From NCBI RefSeq assembly GCF_020667835.1, contig NZ_JAFMPR010000005.1, positions 235,799 to 299,798 on the forward strand: DNA of 64,000 bases, read 5' to 3'. Below the pieces are notes generated by a model that did no database searches, had not been told where the DNA came from, and worked only from the letters and a program-made list of their open reading frames with translations. The position numbers and the translations under genes were made by a program. Each line of letters opens with the position of its first letter. Positions within the stretch are counted from its first letter, which is position 1. Below, piece after piece: positions 25,028 to 34,120 of the stretch. Source of the DNA: Roseibaca sp. Y0-43 (GTDB lineage Bacteria > Pseudomonadota > Alphaproteobacteria > Rhodobacterales > Rhodobacteraceae).

Positions 25028-26848
25028 ATGGACCTTCGCAATATTGCGATTATCGCACATGTTGACCACGGCAAGACGACGTTGGTGGACGAACTTCTGA
25101 AGCAATCGGGCACCTATCGTGACAACCAGGCCACGACGGAACGCGCGATGGACAGCAACGACCTGGAGCGCGAGCGCGGGATCACCATCCTTGCCAAAGC
25201 CACCTCGGTCGAGTGGAAGAACACCCGCATCAATATCGTGGACACCCCCGGCCACGCCGATTTCGGCGGCGAGGTCGAGCGCATCCTGTCCATGGTCGAT
25301 GGCGTGGTCCTGCTGGTCGATGCCGCCGAAGGCCCGATGCCACAAACCAAGTTCGTGACCTCGAAAGCGCTGGCGCTGGGGCTGCGCCCCATCGTCGTCG
25401 TGAACAAGGTGGACAAGCCCGCGGCAGAGCCGGACAACGCGCTGGATCTGGTGTTCGATCTGTTCGCCAATCTGGGTGCGACCGACGAACAGCTTGATTT
25501 CCCTGTGCTTTACGCGTCGGGCATCAATGGCTGGGCCGATGCCGAACTGGACGGGCCGCGCAAGGACATGTCGGCGCTGTTCGATCTGGTCGTGGCGCAT
25601 GTGCCCGCGCCCAAGCAGGTCGCCGACCGGGCCGCCCCCTTCCGGATGTTGGCGACGACCCTTTCGGCAGACCCCTATCTGGGCCGCATCCTGACGGGCC
25701 GCGTGGAAGCGGGCACCTTGAGGCCGGGCGAGACCATCAAGGCGCTGTCGCGCGACGGCACCAAGATCGAGCAATTCCGCTGCACCAAGGTTCTGGCCTT
25801 CCGCGGCCTGAGCCAGCAGCCGATTGACGCCGCAGAGGCCGGCGACATCGTGACCATCGCGGGCATGACAAAGGCCACCGTGGCCGATACGCTCTGCGCG
25901 CTGGATGTCGATACCGCCATCCCCGCGCAGCCCATCGACCCGCCGACCATCAGCGTGACCTTCGGCATCAATGATTCGCCCTTGGCGGGCCGCGACGGCA
26001 CCAAGGTGCAAAGCCGCGTCATCCGCGAGCGCCTCATGCGCGAAGCAGAGGTCAACGTCGCGATCAAAGTGACCGACACACCCGGCGGCGAAGCCTTTGA
26101 CGTGGCCGGCCGTGGCGAATTGCAGATGGGCGTGCTGATCGAGAACATGCGCCGCGAAGGGTTCGAGCTGTCGATCTCGCGCCCCCGCGTGCTGATGCGC
26201 GACGAAGGCGGGCAGCGTCTGGAACCCATCGAGGAAGTCACCATCGACGTGGATGACGAATATACCGGCACCGTGATCGAAAAGCTGACCGGCCCGCGCC
26301 GCGGCGATCTGGCAGAGATGAAACCCGCGGGCGCTGGCAAGACCCGCATCATCGCGCATGTCCCCTCGCGCGGGCTGATCGGCTATCACGGCGAATTCCT
26401 GACCGACACGCGCGGCACGGGCGTTCTGAACCGCGTGTTCCACGAATGGGCACCCTACAAGGGGCCGATTCCGGGCCGTCGTCAGGGTGTGCTGATCTCG
26501 ATGGAGGACGGCACCGCAGTGGCCTATGCGCTCTGGAACCTCGAAGATCGCGGCAAGATGTTCATCAACCCGCAAGACCCGGTCTACCAAGGCATGATCA
26601 TCGGCGAGCATAGCCGCGACAACGATCTGGAAGTGAACCCGCTGAAGGGCAAGAAGCTGACCAACGTGCGCGCCTCTGGCACGGATGACGCGGTCAAGCT
26701 GACACCGCCCACGCTGATGACGCTGGAACAGGCGATTGCCTATATCGACGACGATGAACTTGTCGAAGTCACGCCCAACGCCATCCGCCTGCGCAAGCGC
26801 TTCCTTGACCCGCATGAGCGCAAGCGCCAGACCCGCGCCAGCGCGTGA
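25028..26848 (+). CDS. typA: Translational GTPase TypA/BipA
   Basis: 606 residues. The G domain starts at once: [18 protein letters not shown] (G1), [14 protein letters not shown] (G2), [17 protein letters not shown] (G3) and VVNKVDKP (G4). EF-G-like domains III and V and the BipA-specific C-terminal domain ([36 protein letters not shown]) follow. TypA binds ribosomes and aids 50S assembly under stress. It stands alone with its own 75-base leader. A 900-codon frame on the reverse strand is a composition artefact. Confidence 0.97.
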   Translation: MDLRNIAIIAHVDHGKTTLVDELLKQSGTYRDNQATTERAMDSNDLERERGITILAKATSVEWKNTRINIVDTPGHADFGGEVERILSMVDGVVLLVDAAEGPMPQTKFVTSKALALGLRPIVVVNKVDKPAAEPDNALDLVFDLFANLGATDEQLDFPVLYASGINGWADAELDGPRKDMSALFDLVVAHVPAPKQVADRAAPFRMLATTLSADPYLGRILTGRVEAGTLRPGETIKALSRDGTKIEQFRCTKVLAFRGLSQQPIDAAEAGDIVTIAGMTKATVADTLCALDVDTAIPAQPIDPPTISVTFGINDSPLAGRDGTKVQSRVIRERLMREAEVNVAIKVTDTPGGEAFDVAGRGELQMGVLIENMRREGFELSISRPRVLMRDEGGQRLEPIEEVTIDVDDEYTGTVIEKLTGPRRGDLAEMKPAGAGKTRIIAHVPSRGLIGYHGEFLTDTRGTGVLNRVFHEWAPYKGPIPGRRQGVLISMEDGTAVAYALWNLEDRGKMFINPQDPVYQGMIIGEHSRDNDLEVNPLKGKKLTNVRASGTDDAVKLTPPTLMTLEQAIAYIDDDELVEVTPNAIRLRKRFLDPHERKRQTRASA

Positions 26849-26905
26849 CGATTTGGCCGCGCGAAGCTGCTTGCCAGCTCGCGCGCGCCGCCCCATATCT
26901 GGGGC

Positions 26906-27598
26906 ATGTTGAAACTATCCCCGTTCCTGCTGGCCATTGGCTATGCGCTTGTGATGTATCTCTTCTCCAGCTGGCGCACCAAGCGCGAGCTGGATGCGCA
27001 TTCCTCCGAGCTGGCGGACCCCAAGCTGAAAAAGCTGACCGACCATTTCGCAGGCGCGGTGGGCGTTCCCGCGATCAAGGTGCATATCTACGAGATTGAG
27101 CCGGTGAACGGGCTGGCCGCACCCGATGGGCGCATCTTCATCACGCGCGGGTTCTACAACAAGTATCGCGCGGGCGAGGTGACGGCAGAGGAAATGGCCA
27201 GCGTCATCGCGCATGAACTGGGCCATGTGGCGCTAGGCCATACCCGCAAGCGGATGATCGACTTTTCCGGCACGAACGCCATCCGCATGGCGCTGGCGGC
27301 GATCTTGGGCCGCTTCCTGCCGGGTTTGGGGGTGGCCATCGCGAATGCGCTGACTTCGCTTCTGGCGTCGAAACTCAGCCGCAATGACGAATACGAGGCC
27401 GATGCCTACGCGTCCGCCCTGATGGTCAAGGCCGGGATCGGGACCGAACCGCAGAAATCGCTCTTTCGCAAGCTGAACGCGCTGACCGGTGTCGGCGGCG
27501 GTATGCCTGCATGGATGATGAGCCACCCCTCGACCGATGATCGCATTCGCGCCATCGAGGAGAACGAAGCGCGCTGGCGCTTGCGCCCGGAGAATTAA
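26906..27598 (+). CDS. M48-family membrane-anchored metallopeptidase
   Basis: 230 residues. One N-terminal membrane helix (LSPFLLAIGYALVMYLFSSW) is followed by a zinc peptidase domain with HELGH at 103-107 and a third ligand in DEYEADAYA near 168. Length is close to short M48/HtpX- or Oma1-like bacterial proteins. MSHPSTDDRIRAIEE near the C terminus is the standard family ending. Probably protein quality control at the membrane; substrate unknown. It converges on edd, with repeat copy B between them. Confidence 0.9.
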   Translation: MLKLSPFLLAIGYALVMYLFSSWRTKRELDAHSSELADPKLKKLTDHFAGAVGVPAIKVHIYEIEPVNGLAAPDGRIFITRGFYNKYRAGEVTAEEMASVIAHELGHVALGHTRKRMIDFSGTNAIRMALAAILGRFLPGLGVAIANALTSLLASKLSRNDEYEADAYASALMVKAGIGTEPQKSLFRKLNALTGVGGGMPAWMMSHPSTDDRIRAIEENEARWRLRPEN

Positions 27599-27627
27599 GG
27601 AGGGCTTGCGCACAAGGCTTTTCGTTT

Positions 27628-27690
27628 GGGGGGCGCTGCCCCCGTCGCGGCTGCGCCGCGACTCCCCCGGGATATTTTTGCAAGGATGAA
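27628..27690 (+). repeat. Dispersed two-hairpin repeat, copy B
   Basis: Plus-strand order: hairpin GGGGGCgctGCCCCC, hairpin GTCGCGGctgcgCCGCGAC (perfect 7-base stem), CCCCCGG, then the core in reverse complement (GATATTTTTGCAAGGATGAA). Seen from edd, the core begins 4 bases after the edd stop codon; the same spacing is seen at moaE in copy C. It lies between two convergent genes and may act as a terminator. Confidence 0.82.
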
Positions 27691-27694
27691 TGGG

Positions 27695-29500
27695 TCAGAC
27701 GACCACGCCTGCCCCTTCGGTGGAATCGCCTACATTGGCGCGGAACACGCGGAACAACTCGCGCCCGATGCCGAAATCATTGGCCGAGAGGTCGATGGTG
27801 ACGGGGGTGCGGCTGTCGAAATCGGGTTCCAGCACATCGAGCGTGCCCTTGGTGGCATCGAGCCGCACGCGGTCGCCATCGCGCAGTTTTGCAAGCGGGC
27901 CACCCTTGGCCGCTTCGGGGGCGACATGGATCGCGGCGGGCACCTTGCCGCTGGCGCCCGACATGCGCCCGTCTGTCACCAGCGCCACTTTCAGCCCGCG
28001 ATCTTGCAGGACAGACAGGATGGGGGTGAGCGAGTGGAGTTCCGGCATACCGTTCGCCGCCGGCCCTTGGAAGCGGACGACGACGACCGTGTCCTCGGTC
28101 AGCTGGCCGGCCTGAAACGCCGCTTTGACATCGGCCTGATCGTGGAAGACACGCGCAGGCGCTTCGATGACGTGGCGCGCGGGGTCAACGGCCGACACCT
28201 TGATGACCCCCTGCCCCAGATTGCCCGCAAGTTGTGCCAGCCCCCCGGTGCTTTGGAACGGGTTCGAGAGCGGGCGCAGGATCTTGTCGTTCAGGGTTTC
28301 GCCCGCGCCATCTTCCCAGACCAGCGCGCCGTCGCGCAGCTTGGGTTCCTGCGCGTAGCGTTTCAGCCCGTCGCCCGAGACGGTGCAGACATCATCGTGC
28401 AAGAGCCCCGCGTCCAGCAATTCGCCGATCATGAAGCCCAAACCGCCCGCCGCGTGGAAATGGTTCACATCGGCCAGACCGTTGGGGTAGACCTTGGCCA
28501 TCAGCGGCACGGTGGCGGAGATGTCGGCGAAGTCTTCGAGCGTCAGGTGAATGCCCGCCGCGCGCGCCATGGCGGGCAGGTGTAGCACAAGGTTCGTGGA
28601 CCCGCCCGTTGCCATCAGCCCCACCATGCCATTGACGAAGGCGCGTTCGTCCAGAACCTGCCCCGCCGGACGGTAATCATTGCCAAGCGCGGTGATTTCC
28701 AACGCGCGTTGGGCAGAGGCCGTGGTCAGCGCTTCGCGCAGCGGCGTGCCGGGATTGACGAAACTCGCGCCCGGCAGGTGCAGGCCCATGAATTCCATCA
28801 GCATCTGGTTCGTGTTGGCGGTACCGTAGAAGGTGCAGGTGCCCGGCCCGTGATAGCTGGCCATTTCGGCTTTCATCAATTCCTCGCGCCCGATCTCGCC
28901 CTTGGCGAATTGCTGGCGGATTTTCGATTTCTCGTCATTCGGCAAGCCCGAAGTCATCGGCCCCGCGGGCACGAACACGGTGGGCACATGGCCGAAGGTG
29001 GCCGCCGCGATAATTAGCCCCGGCACGATCTTGTCACAGACGCCAAGGTAGACGGCAGCGTCGAAGCAATTGTGGCTCATGGCGACGCCTGCCGCCAAGG
29101 CGATCGTGTCGCGCGAAAACAGCGACAGCTCCATCCCCGGCTGACCTTGGGTTACGCCGTCACACATGGCCGGCACGCCGCCCGCCACCTGCGCGGTCGC
29201 CCCCACCGCGCGCGCGGCGGCGCGAATTTTCTCGGGGTAATGCTCGAACGGCTGATGGGCCGAGAGCATGTCGTTATAGGCGGTCACGATCCCCAGATTG
29301 GGTGCGCGCCCTGCCGCCAGCGTGTCCTTGTCCGCCCCCATGGCCGCATAGGCATGTGCCTGATTGCCGCAGGAGAGATGCGCGCGCACCGTCCCCGCCT
29401 CTGCCGCGCGGGCCATGCGGTCCAGATACGCGTCACGGCTGGGCTTGGAGCGCGCGCGGATACGGTCGGTCACGGCTTCGATGGTGGGGTTAAGCGGCAT
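27695..29500 (-). CDS. edd: Phosphogluconate dehydratase (Entner-Doudoroff)
   Basis: 601 residues, IlvD/Edd family. It dehydrates 6-phosphogluconate to KDPG and carries a [4Fe-4S] cluster. Features: [20 protein letters not shown] (N-terminal cysteine), [20 protein letters not shown] and [21 protein letters not shown] (shown in parts), then the C-terminal [22 protein letters not shown] 6 bases before the chosen ATG decides the start; an in-frame ATG 177 bases up would include the operator region. The KDPG aldolase gene (eda) is not in the window. A perfect 12-base palindrome lies about 50 bases upstream. Confidence 0.96.
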   Translation of the reverse strand: MPLNPTIEAVTDRIRARSKPSRDAYLDRMARAAEAGTVRAHLSCGNQAHAYAAMGADKDTLAAGRAPNLGIVTAYNDMLSAHQPFEHYPEKIRAAARAVGATAQVAGGVPAMCDGVTQGQPGMELSLFSRDTIALAAGVAMSHNCFDAAVYLGVCDKIVPGLIIAAATFGHVPTVFVPAGPMTSGLPNDEKSKIRQQFAKGEIGREELMKAEMASYHGPGTCTFYGTANTNQMLMEFMGLHLPGASFVNPGTPLREALTTASAQRALEITALGNDYRPAGQVLDERAFVNGMVGLMATGGSTNLVLHLPAMARAAGIHLTLEDFADISATVPLMAKVYPNGLADVNHFHAAGGLGFMIGELLDAGLLHDDVCTVSGDGLKRYAQEPKLRDGALVWEDGAGETLNDKILRPLSNPFQSTGGLAQLAGNLGQGVIKVSAVDPARHVIEAPARVFHDQADVKAAFQAGQLTEDTVVVVRFQGPAANGMPELHSLTPILSVLQDRGLKVALVTDGRMSGASGKVPAAIHVAPEAAKGGPLAKLRDGDRVRLDATKGTLDVLEPDFDSRTPVTIDLSANDFGIGRELFRVFRANVGDSTEGAGVVV

Positions 29501-29548
29501 GGCATGTCCTCCGGTCAAGGCTGTGCGGCGTTTGAGGGCCATGTAACC

Positions 29549-29562
29549 AGTTAGCGCTAACA
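29549..29562. promoter_or_regulatory. LacI-type operator in front of edd
   Basis: AGTTAGCGCTAACA includes the perfect palindrome GTTAGCGCTAAC (29550-29561). It is almost the same as the zwf operator TGTTAGCGCTAGCA. It lies in the 188-base space between edd and the divergent small gene, so it may act on either. Confidence 0.72.
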
Positions 29563-29581
29563 AATCAATGGCCGACACGGA

Positions 29582-29602
29582 GCTTTGCGTTGAATGCAAA
29601 GC
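29582..29602. promoter_or_regulatory. Inverted repeat in the edd/small-gene spacer
   Basis: Perfect 7-base arms GCTTTGC/GCAAAGC, 7-base loop. Distinct from the LacI-type operator; may be a regulator site or a hairpin in the 5' leader. Confidence 0.4.
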
Positions 29603-29644
29603 GGGAATGCGAAACTGATTGCTGCAATGCGGCAGCGCAGCATC

Positions 29645-29666
29645 TACATTCGCCACAACGAATGTA
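29645..29666. promoter_or_regulatory. Perfect 8-base inverted repeat before the small gene
   Basis: TACATTCG-ccacaa-CGAATGTA, 22 bases in all, ending 23 bases before the start codon of the 51-residue gene. Position and perfect symmetry suggest an operator for a dimeric regulator. Confidence 0.5.
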
Positions 29667-29688
29667 AACGCTTTCACCGGAGATGCAC

Positions 29689-29844
29689 ATGCAACACCAA
29701 ACCGATCTCGCTGCCGAGATGGCCGATATGACCCGCCTGGAACAGCAGGCCCGCCGCGAGCGTGCGGCCTTCATGGCGGAAATGCTGACCGCTGGCTGGC
29801 ACGCCTTTACCAGCCTGTTTGCTGCGCATCGCACCGCGAGCTAG
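29689..29844 (+). CDS. Small protein, 51 residues, function unknown
   Basis: Reads [20 protein letters not shown] and goes on with an Arg/Glu-rich helix ([20 protein letters not shown]) to [15 protein letters not shown] lies 6 bases before this ATG (an ATG two codons earlier has no room for a ribosome site). The sequence is one long amphipathic helix followed by a hydrophobic end; no signal peptide, no cysteine. A perfect inverted repeat stands just upstream. I do not know the family. It lies divergent from edd and 74 bases ahead of purF. Confidence 0.62.
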   Translation: MQHQTDLAAEMADMTRLEQQARRERAAFMAEMLTAGWHAFTSLFAAHRTAS

Positions 29845-29918
29845 GCCACAAACAGGTGACAGCCCCAGCGCAATGCGCTAGAGGGGGCGCAATCCTTGGC
29901 CAGCCGCGAGTTGCTTCC

Positions 29919-31373
29919 ATGCTCAGCCACCCGTTCGATGACGACAAACTGCGCGAAGAATGCGGCGTATTCGGGTGCATCGGGGTCGAAGACGCGGCCA
30001 GTTTCGTGGCCTTGGGACTGCATGCGCTGCAACATCGCGGTCAGGAAGCGGGCGGGATCATCACCCATCACCCCGAATCGGGCTTTCATTCGGCCCACAG
30101 GTTCGGGCTGGTTCGTGACAATTTCACGAAAGCGGGCGTGATCGAGACGTTGCCGGGGCGCATCGGCATCGGCCATGTGCGCTATTCCACCGCCGGGTCC
30201 AAGGGGGCCACGCAAATTCGCGATGTGCAGCCGTTTTTCGGCGAGTTTTCCATGGGTGGCGCGGCGCTTGCGCATAATGGCAATATCACCAATGCCGACG
30301 CGATCCGCCGAGAGTTGATCGAGCGCGGGTCCATTTTCCAGTCCAGTTCCGACAGCGAGTGCCTGATCCACCTGATGGCGCGCTCGTTCCAGAAGACCAT
30401 CCCCGAGCGGATGAAGGACGCGCTGCGCCGCGCCGAAGGGGCGTTTTCGGTCGTGGCGATGACCCGCACCAAGCTGATCGGCGTGCGCGACCCGCTGGGC
30501 GTGCGCCCCTTGGTTCTCGGCCGACTGCATGACGGCTGGGCGCTGGCGTCAGAGACCTGTGCCCTCGACATCATCGGTGCAGAATTCGTGCGCGAGATCG
30601 AGCCGGGCGAGATGGTTGTCATCAGCGAAACCGGCGTCGACAGCAGCCGTCCCTTCGCGCCGCAGAAGTCGCGCTTTTGCGTGTTCGAGCATGTCTATTT
30701 CTCGCGCCCCGACAGCTTTTTCGGGGGCCGTTCCGTCTATGAAACCCGTCGCCAGATCGGGGTGGAACTGGCTCGCGAAGCGCCGGTGGATGCGGATCTG
30801 GTCTGCCCCGTGCCCGATAGCGGCACGCCCGCGGCGATCGGGTTCAGCCAGGAATCGGGCATTCCCTTTGCGCTGGGGATCACGCGCAACCAATATATGG
30901 GGCGCACCTTTATCGAACCCAGCCAGCAGATCCGGTCCATGGGGGTGCGGCTGAAGCTGAACGTGAACCGCACGCTTATTCGTGGCAAGCGCATTATCCT
31001 GGTCGATGATTCGGTGGTGCGCGGCACGACCAGCCAGAAGATCAAGGAAATGATCCTCGAGGCGGGAGCGAAAGAGGTGCATTTCCGCATCGCAAGCCCG
31101 CCCACCGCCTGGCCCTGCTTTTACGGGGTCGATACGCCCGACCGCGAGAACCTGCTCGCCGCGCGCATGTCCGAGGATGAGATGCGCGACCATATCGGGG
31201 TGGACAGCCTGAAATTCATCTCGCTCGACGGGCTATACCGCGCCGCAGGAGAGCCGGAGGGCCGCAACAATTCCTGCCCACAATATTGCGATGCGTGTTT
31301 CTCGGGCGAATATCCGGTCGCGCCGCATGACATGCTGGAGCGCGGCTTTCAGCCCAAGCACGCGGCGGAATGA
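29919..31373 (+). CDS. purF: Amidophosphoribosyltransferase
   Basis: 484 residues. It makes phosphoribosylamine from PRPP and glutamine, first step of purine synthesis. A 14-residue propeptide precedes the catalytic Cys15 (EECGVFGCIG), as in the self-processed Fe-S type. The glutaminase domain (ALQHRGQEAGGI, GIGHVRYSTAGSK) and the PRPP loop (RIILVDDSVVRGTTSQK near 360) follow. The ATG at 29919 gives the right propeptide length; an earlier in-frame start would add 100 odd residues. Cysteines at the end (CPQYCDACFSGEYP) fit cluster ligands. Confidence 0.95.
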   Translation: MLSHPFDDDKLREECGVFGCIGVEDAASFVALGLHALQHRGQEAGGIITHHPESGFHSAHRFGLVRDNFTKAGVIETLPGRIGIGHVRYSTAGSKGATQIRDVQPFFGEFSMGGAALAHNGNITNADAIRRELIERGSIFQSSSDSECLIHLMARSFQKTIPERMKDALRRAEGAFSVVAMTRTKLIGVRDPLGVRPLVLGRLHDGWALASETCALDIIGAEFVREIEPGEMVVISETGVDSSRPFAPQKSRFCVFEHVYFSRPDSFFGGRSVYETRRQIGVELAREAPVDADLVCPVPDSGTPAAIGFSQESGIPFALGITRNQYMGRTFIEPSQQIRSMGVRLKLNVNRTLIRGKRIILVDDSVVRGTTSQKIKEMILEAGAKEVHFRIASPPTAWPCFYGVDTPDRENLLAARMSEDEMRDHIGVDSLKFISLDGLYRAAGEPEGRNNSCPQYCDACFSGEYPVAPHDMLERGFQPKHAAE

Positions 31374-31789
31374 CCGACCCGATTACCTTTCGCCCGCATC
31401 ATTTTCTGTGCGCGCTGGGGTTCGAGGGAAAGGGCTATTCCGACAGTTTCACCGCCAACATGGCCCAGATCGTGGACCGCTTGCGCGCGCCGGATGGCGA
31501 TGATGTGCTGATAGAGGTCACGGTGCAGGCCGATCACATCTGTGCCCCCTGCCCGCACCGTATGGGCCAAAGCTGCGCCAAGGCCGCCAAGATCGCCGTG
31601 CTGGACCAGCGCCACGCCACCGCTTTGGGCGTGCAGGACGGCACAAGGCTGACATGGGGCGACGCGAAAGCGCGGGTCCGCGCGCGGGTCGCACCGGGGG
31701 ATCTGGGCAGCTTGTGCGCGGGCTGCACATGGCTGTCGCTTGGTCTGTGCGAAGCGGCGCTTGCCCGCCTGCATGACACCGGCGCATGA
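31370..31789 (+). CDS. DUF1284 protein, cysteine-rich
   Basis: 139 residues with the DUF1284 opening RPHHFLCALGFEGKGYS. Seven cysteines at 14, 58, 61, 69, 116, 119 and 127, partly as CxxC pairs (CAPC, CAGC), suggest metal or cluster binding. Its ATG overlaps the purF stop codon (ATGA), so it is translated together with purF. Function unknown. A bidirectional terminator follows at once. Confidence 0.85.
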   Translation: MTDPITFRPHHFLCALGFEGKGYSDSFTANMAQIVDRLRAPDGDDVLIEVTVQADHICAPCPHRMGQSCAKAAKIAVLDQRHATALGVQDGTRLTWGDAKARVRARVAPGDLGSLCAGCTWLSLGLCEAALARLHDTGA

Positions 31790-31817
31790 AAAAAGGCGGG
31801 CCAAAAGCCCGCCTTTT
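31789..31817. terminator. Bidirectional terminator, DUF1284 gene / bioY
   Basis: Stem ggcgggc/gcccgcc with loop caaaa, flanked by AAAAAA on the left and TTTT on the right, so it can end transcripts of both convergent genes. Confidence 0.9.
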
Positions 31818-31833
31818 CAAAAGTTTGGCGCGA

Positions 31834-32403
31834 TTACTTCACGCGGTCTTTCAGCGCTGCGAAGGCACCCGACACGATCAGCGCGGCAACAGCCACTTTC
31901 ACCAATTCGCCCAGCAGGAAAGGTGCGGCACCGGCCATGAATGCGCCTTGCAGGTCCAGTGGCGTGACAGCGGTCAGCCATGCGATACCCGGCACGAACA
32001 GCAAAGCAGTGGCGATCAGCGCGGCGGCGAACAGGCCAAAGCCACGGTTCATGCCACGCTCGACCAGCCAGCCCATCACGAAGGCCATGGCGACAAAGCC
32101 AAACAGGAAGCCCGCGGTCGGCCCCATCAGCGGTGCTAGACCTGCCGCGCCACCCGCGAATACCGGGAAGCCAGCCGCGCCTTGCACCAGATACGCGACC
32201 AAGGTAGCCCCGGCCAAACGCGACCCATAGGTCAGGCCGATCAGCATGATCGCCAGCGTTTGCAGCGTCATCGGCACCGGGAACATCGGCACGCTGACCT
32301 GCGCGGACATGCCGACCAGAACGGACCCGAAGGCCACCATCGCCAGCTTGCGCAGAAGGGTGTCATCGGCACCCAGCGCGGTCATCAAAGGAGTATGAGC
32401 CAT
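31834..32403 (-). CDS. bioY: Biotin transporter substrate-binding subunit BioY
   Basis: 190 residues with six hydrophobic segments. The BioY signature is clear: VPMFPVPMTLQTLAIMLIGL, then GLAPLMGPTAGFLFGF near the middle. BioY binds biotin in the membrane, alone or with BioMN (ECF transporter). No bioM or bioN is adjacent here. The ATG at 32403 has GGGGG 5 bases upstream. No BioR box (TTATMKATAA) was recognised in the 245 bases shared with rpsF. Confidence 0.93.
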   Translation of the reverse strand: MAHTPLMTALGADDTLLRKLAMVAFGSVLVGMSAQVSVPMFPVPMTLQTLAIMLIGLTYGSRLAGATLVAYLVQGAAGFPVFAGGAAGLAPLMGPTAGFLFGFVAMAFVMGWLVERGMNRGFGLFAAALIATALLFVPGIAWLTAVTPLDLQGAFMAGAAPFLLGELVKVAVAALIVSGAFAALKDRVK

Positions 32404-32524
32404 GTAAGCCCCCATTTTGCGAAAGAATGTTGCGCCACTTATGCGCCAGACATGCGCATCTGGCAAGAGCGTGTTCGCCGCAGGTGATTTGCGCGCGCCA
32501 TTCCCATGCGTGCTTGCACCCTGC

Positions 32525-32613
32525 CCCGTTTGCCGCTAAACGGGCGCATCTTTCCGCAGATGTTTCATCGGCGCAGCTCTCGTAGGCAGGGGCGGAAAGG
32601 TCATTGCCTTGCC
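32525..32613 (+). promoter_or_regulatory. rpsF leader with two hairpins
   Basis: Two stems lie in the 245-base spacer before rpsF: CCCGTTT-gccgct-AAACGGG (32525-32544) and GGCAGGG/CCTTGCC (32585-32613, one G-U pair). Ribosomal operons starting with rpsF often carry an S6:S18-binding leader; the second stem is in the right place, but I could not confirm the known motif. Confidence 0.3.
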
Positions 32614-32648
32614 TTTTGAAATGCGCCCAGACAAAGAATGGAGATCAC

Positions 32649-33002
32649 ATGCCCCTTTACGAGCATGTCATGATCGCGCGTCAGGACCTGTCGAACACGC
32701 AGGCCGAAGCGCTTATCGAACATTTCGGCACCGTGCTGGCCGACAATGGCGGCAAACTGGTTGATTCCGAATATTGGGGCGTCAAGACGATGTCCTACAA
32801 GATCAACAAGAACCGCAAGGGTCACTACGCCTTCCTGCGTTCCGACGCACCGGCCACGGCCGTTCAGGAAATGGAACGCCTGATGCGCCTGCATGACGAC
32901 GTGATGCGCGTGCTGACCGTCAAGGTCGACGCCCATGAAGAGGGCCCCTCGGTCCAGATGCAGAAACGTGACGAGCGCGAACCGCGCCGCCGCGCATCGT
33001 AA
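32649..33002 (+). CDS. rpsF: 30S ribosomal protein S6
   Basis: 117 residues: MPLYEHVMIARQDLSNTQAE, WGVKTMSYKINKNRKGHY, then a basic tail. Dimerises with S18 on the 30S platform. GGAG is 6 bases before the ATG. Followed by rpsR with a 14-base gap, then rplI. Confidence 0.97.
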   Translation: MPLYEHVMIARQDLSNTQAEALIEHFGTVLADNGGKLVDSEYWGVKTMSYKINKNRKGHYAFLRSDAPATAVQEMERLMRLHDDVMRVLTVKVDAHEEGPSVQMQKRDEREPRRRAS

Positions 33003-33016
33003 AGGAGAGCTGACCC

Positions 33017-33244
33017 ATGGCTGCAAAACCGTTTTTCCGTCGCCGCAAGGTTTGCCCCTTCTCGGGCGAGAATGCACCCAAGATCGACTACAAGGACACG
33101 CGCCTGCTGCAACGCTACATTTCCGAGCGTGGCAAGATCGTGCCCTCGCGTATCACCGCCGTGTCGGCAAAGAAGCAGCGTGAACTGGCCCGTGCCATCA
33201 AGCGCGCCCGCTTCCTTGCCCTGCTGCCCTACGCCGTGAAGTAA
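33017..33244 (+). CDS. rpsR: 30S ribosomal protein S18
   Basis: 75 residues, basic: [20 protein letters not shown] near the start and [20 protein letters not shown] near the end, the standard S18 signature. AAGGAGAG precedes the ATG. Second gene of rpsF-rpsR-rplI. Confidence 0.98.
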   Translation: MAAKPFFRRRKVCPFSGENAPKIDYKDTRLLQRYISERGKIVPSRITAVSAKKQRELARAIKRARFLALLPYAVK

Positions 33245-33256
33245 GGAGAACAGATC

Positions 33257-33877
33257 ATGCAAGTTATCCTGCTGGAACGCGTGGCCAAGCTTGGCCAGAT
33301 GGGCGATGTCGTCAACGTCAAGCCCGGTTACGCCCGCAACTTCCTTCTGCCGCAAGGCAAGGCGCTGCGCGCATCCGATGACAATGTGAAATCCTTCGAG
33401 GCCCGCAAGGCCGAGCTGGAAGCACAGAACCTGGAAACCAAGAAAGAAGCCGCTGCGGTCGCAGAGCGTCTGGATGGCACGACCTATGTCGTGATCCGTC
33501 AGGCATCGGATGCCGGCGCGCTGTATGGCTCCGTCAGCACCCGCGACGTGGCCGACCTGCTGGCCGAAGGCAGCGTGACCATCGAGCGCCGCCAGATCGT
33601 GATCGGCCAGCCGATCAAGGTTCTGGGCATTCACACCGTCACGCTGAACCTGCACCCCGAAGTGGATGCAGAAATCAAGCTCAACGTCGCCCGCTCGCCC
33701 GAAGAGGCAGAGCTGCAAGCCTCTGGCAAGTCCATTCAGGAACTGGCCGCAGAGGAAGAAGCCGCCGCCGAGTTCGAGATTTCGGAACTGTTCGACGAAA
33801 TCGGCAGCGCCGGCATGGACGATGACGGCTTCGACCCGCGCGGTCAGGGCGAAAGCGAAGACCCGCGCGACGCCTAA
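33257..33877 (+). CDS. rplI: 50S ribosomal protein L9
   Basis: 206 residues. N-terminal half [20 protein letters not shown] with [16 protein letters not shown] is textbook L9. It is about 55 residues longer than E. coli L9; the extra C-terminal part is acidic ([20 protein letters not shown]), as in other Rhodobacteraceae as far as I recall. Last gene of the operon; a strong terminator follows. Confidence 0.97.
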   Translation: MQVILLERVAKLGQMGDVVNVKPGYARNFLLPQGKALRASDDNVKSFEARKAELEAQNLETKKEAAAVAERLDGTTYVVIRQASDAGALYGSVSTRDVADLLAEGSVTIERRQIVIGQPIKVLGIHTVTLNLHPEVDAEIKLNVARSPEEAELQASGKSIQELAAEEEAAAEFEISELFDEIGSAGMDDDGFDPRGQGESEDPRDA

Positions 33878-33900
33878 GCCGGTATTCGGCACAAACAGAC

Positions 33901-33931
33901 AAACACCCGCCGGATTTCCGGCGGGTGTTTT
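33901..33931 (+). terminator. Rho-independent terminator of rpsF-rpsR-rplI
   Basis: Perfect 13-base arms (aaacacccgccgg/ccggcgggtgttt), 4-base loop, then a T. It lies 23 bases after the rplI stop codon. Confidence 0.92.
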
Positions 33932-34120
33932 CGGTTTCCGGTCCATGGATCGCCCGATTTCCGGGCGAATTTCCCAGCAGAATGCCTCTGGCCGGAACAA
34001 ATCGTCTTATTCAGCCCCCACAGGCTTGCTCTAGGGGGAAGGTCGCTCTACATATTCAAGCAACTGCAACTGATGACATTCGCAACAGCCGCAGTGGTGC
34101 GGCCTATCGGGGGAAGAGCC

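Noticed and set aside
24170..26896. A 900-codon open frame on the minus strand opposite typA
   Set aside because: It is the antisense of a highly conserved GTPase gene; rich in Arg, Gly, Ala and His with no domain, a GC-composition artefact. The same applies to long frames opposite glgP, zwf, sufS, pgi and glnD.
32404..32520. BioR box (TTATMKATAA) controlling bioY
   Set aside because: No match in the spacer.
34020..34120. BigR/SqrR operator ATTC-N8-GAAT before the ArsR-type gene
   Set aside because: ATTC occurs twice but never with GAAT at the right distance.
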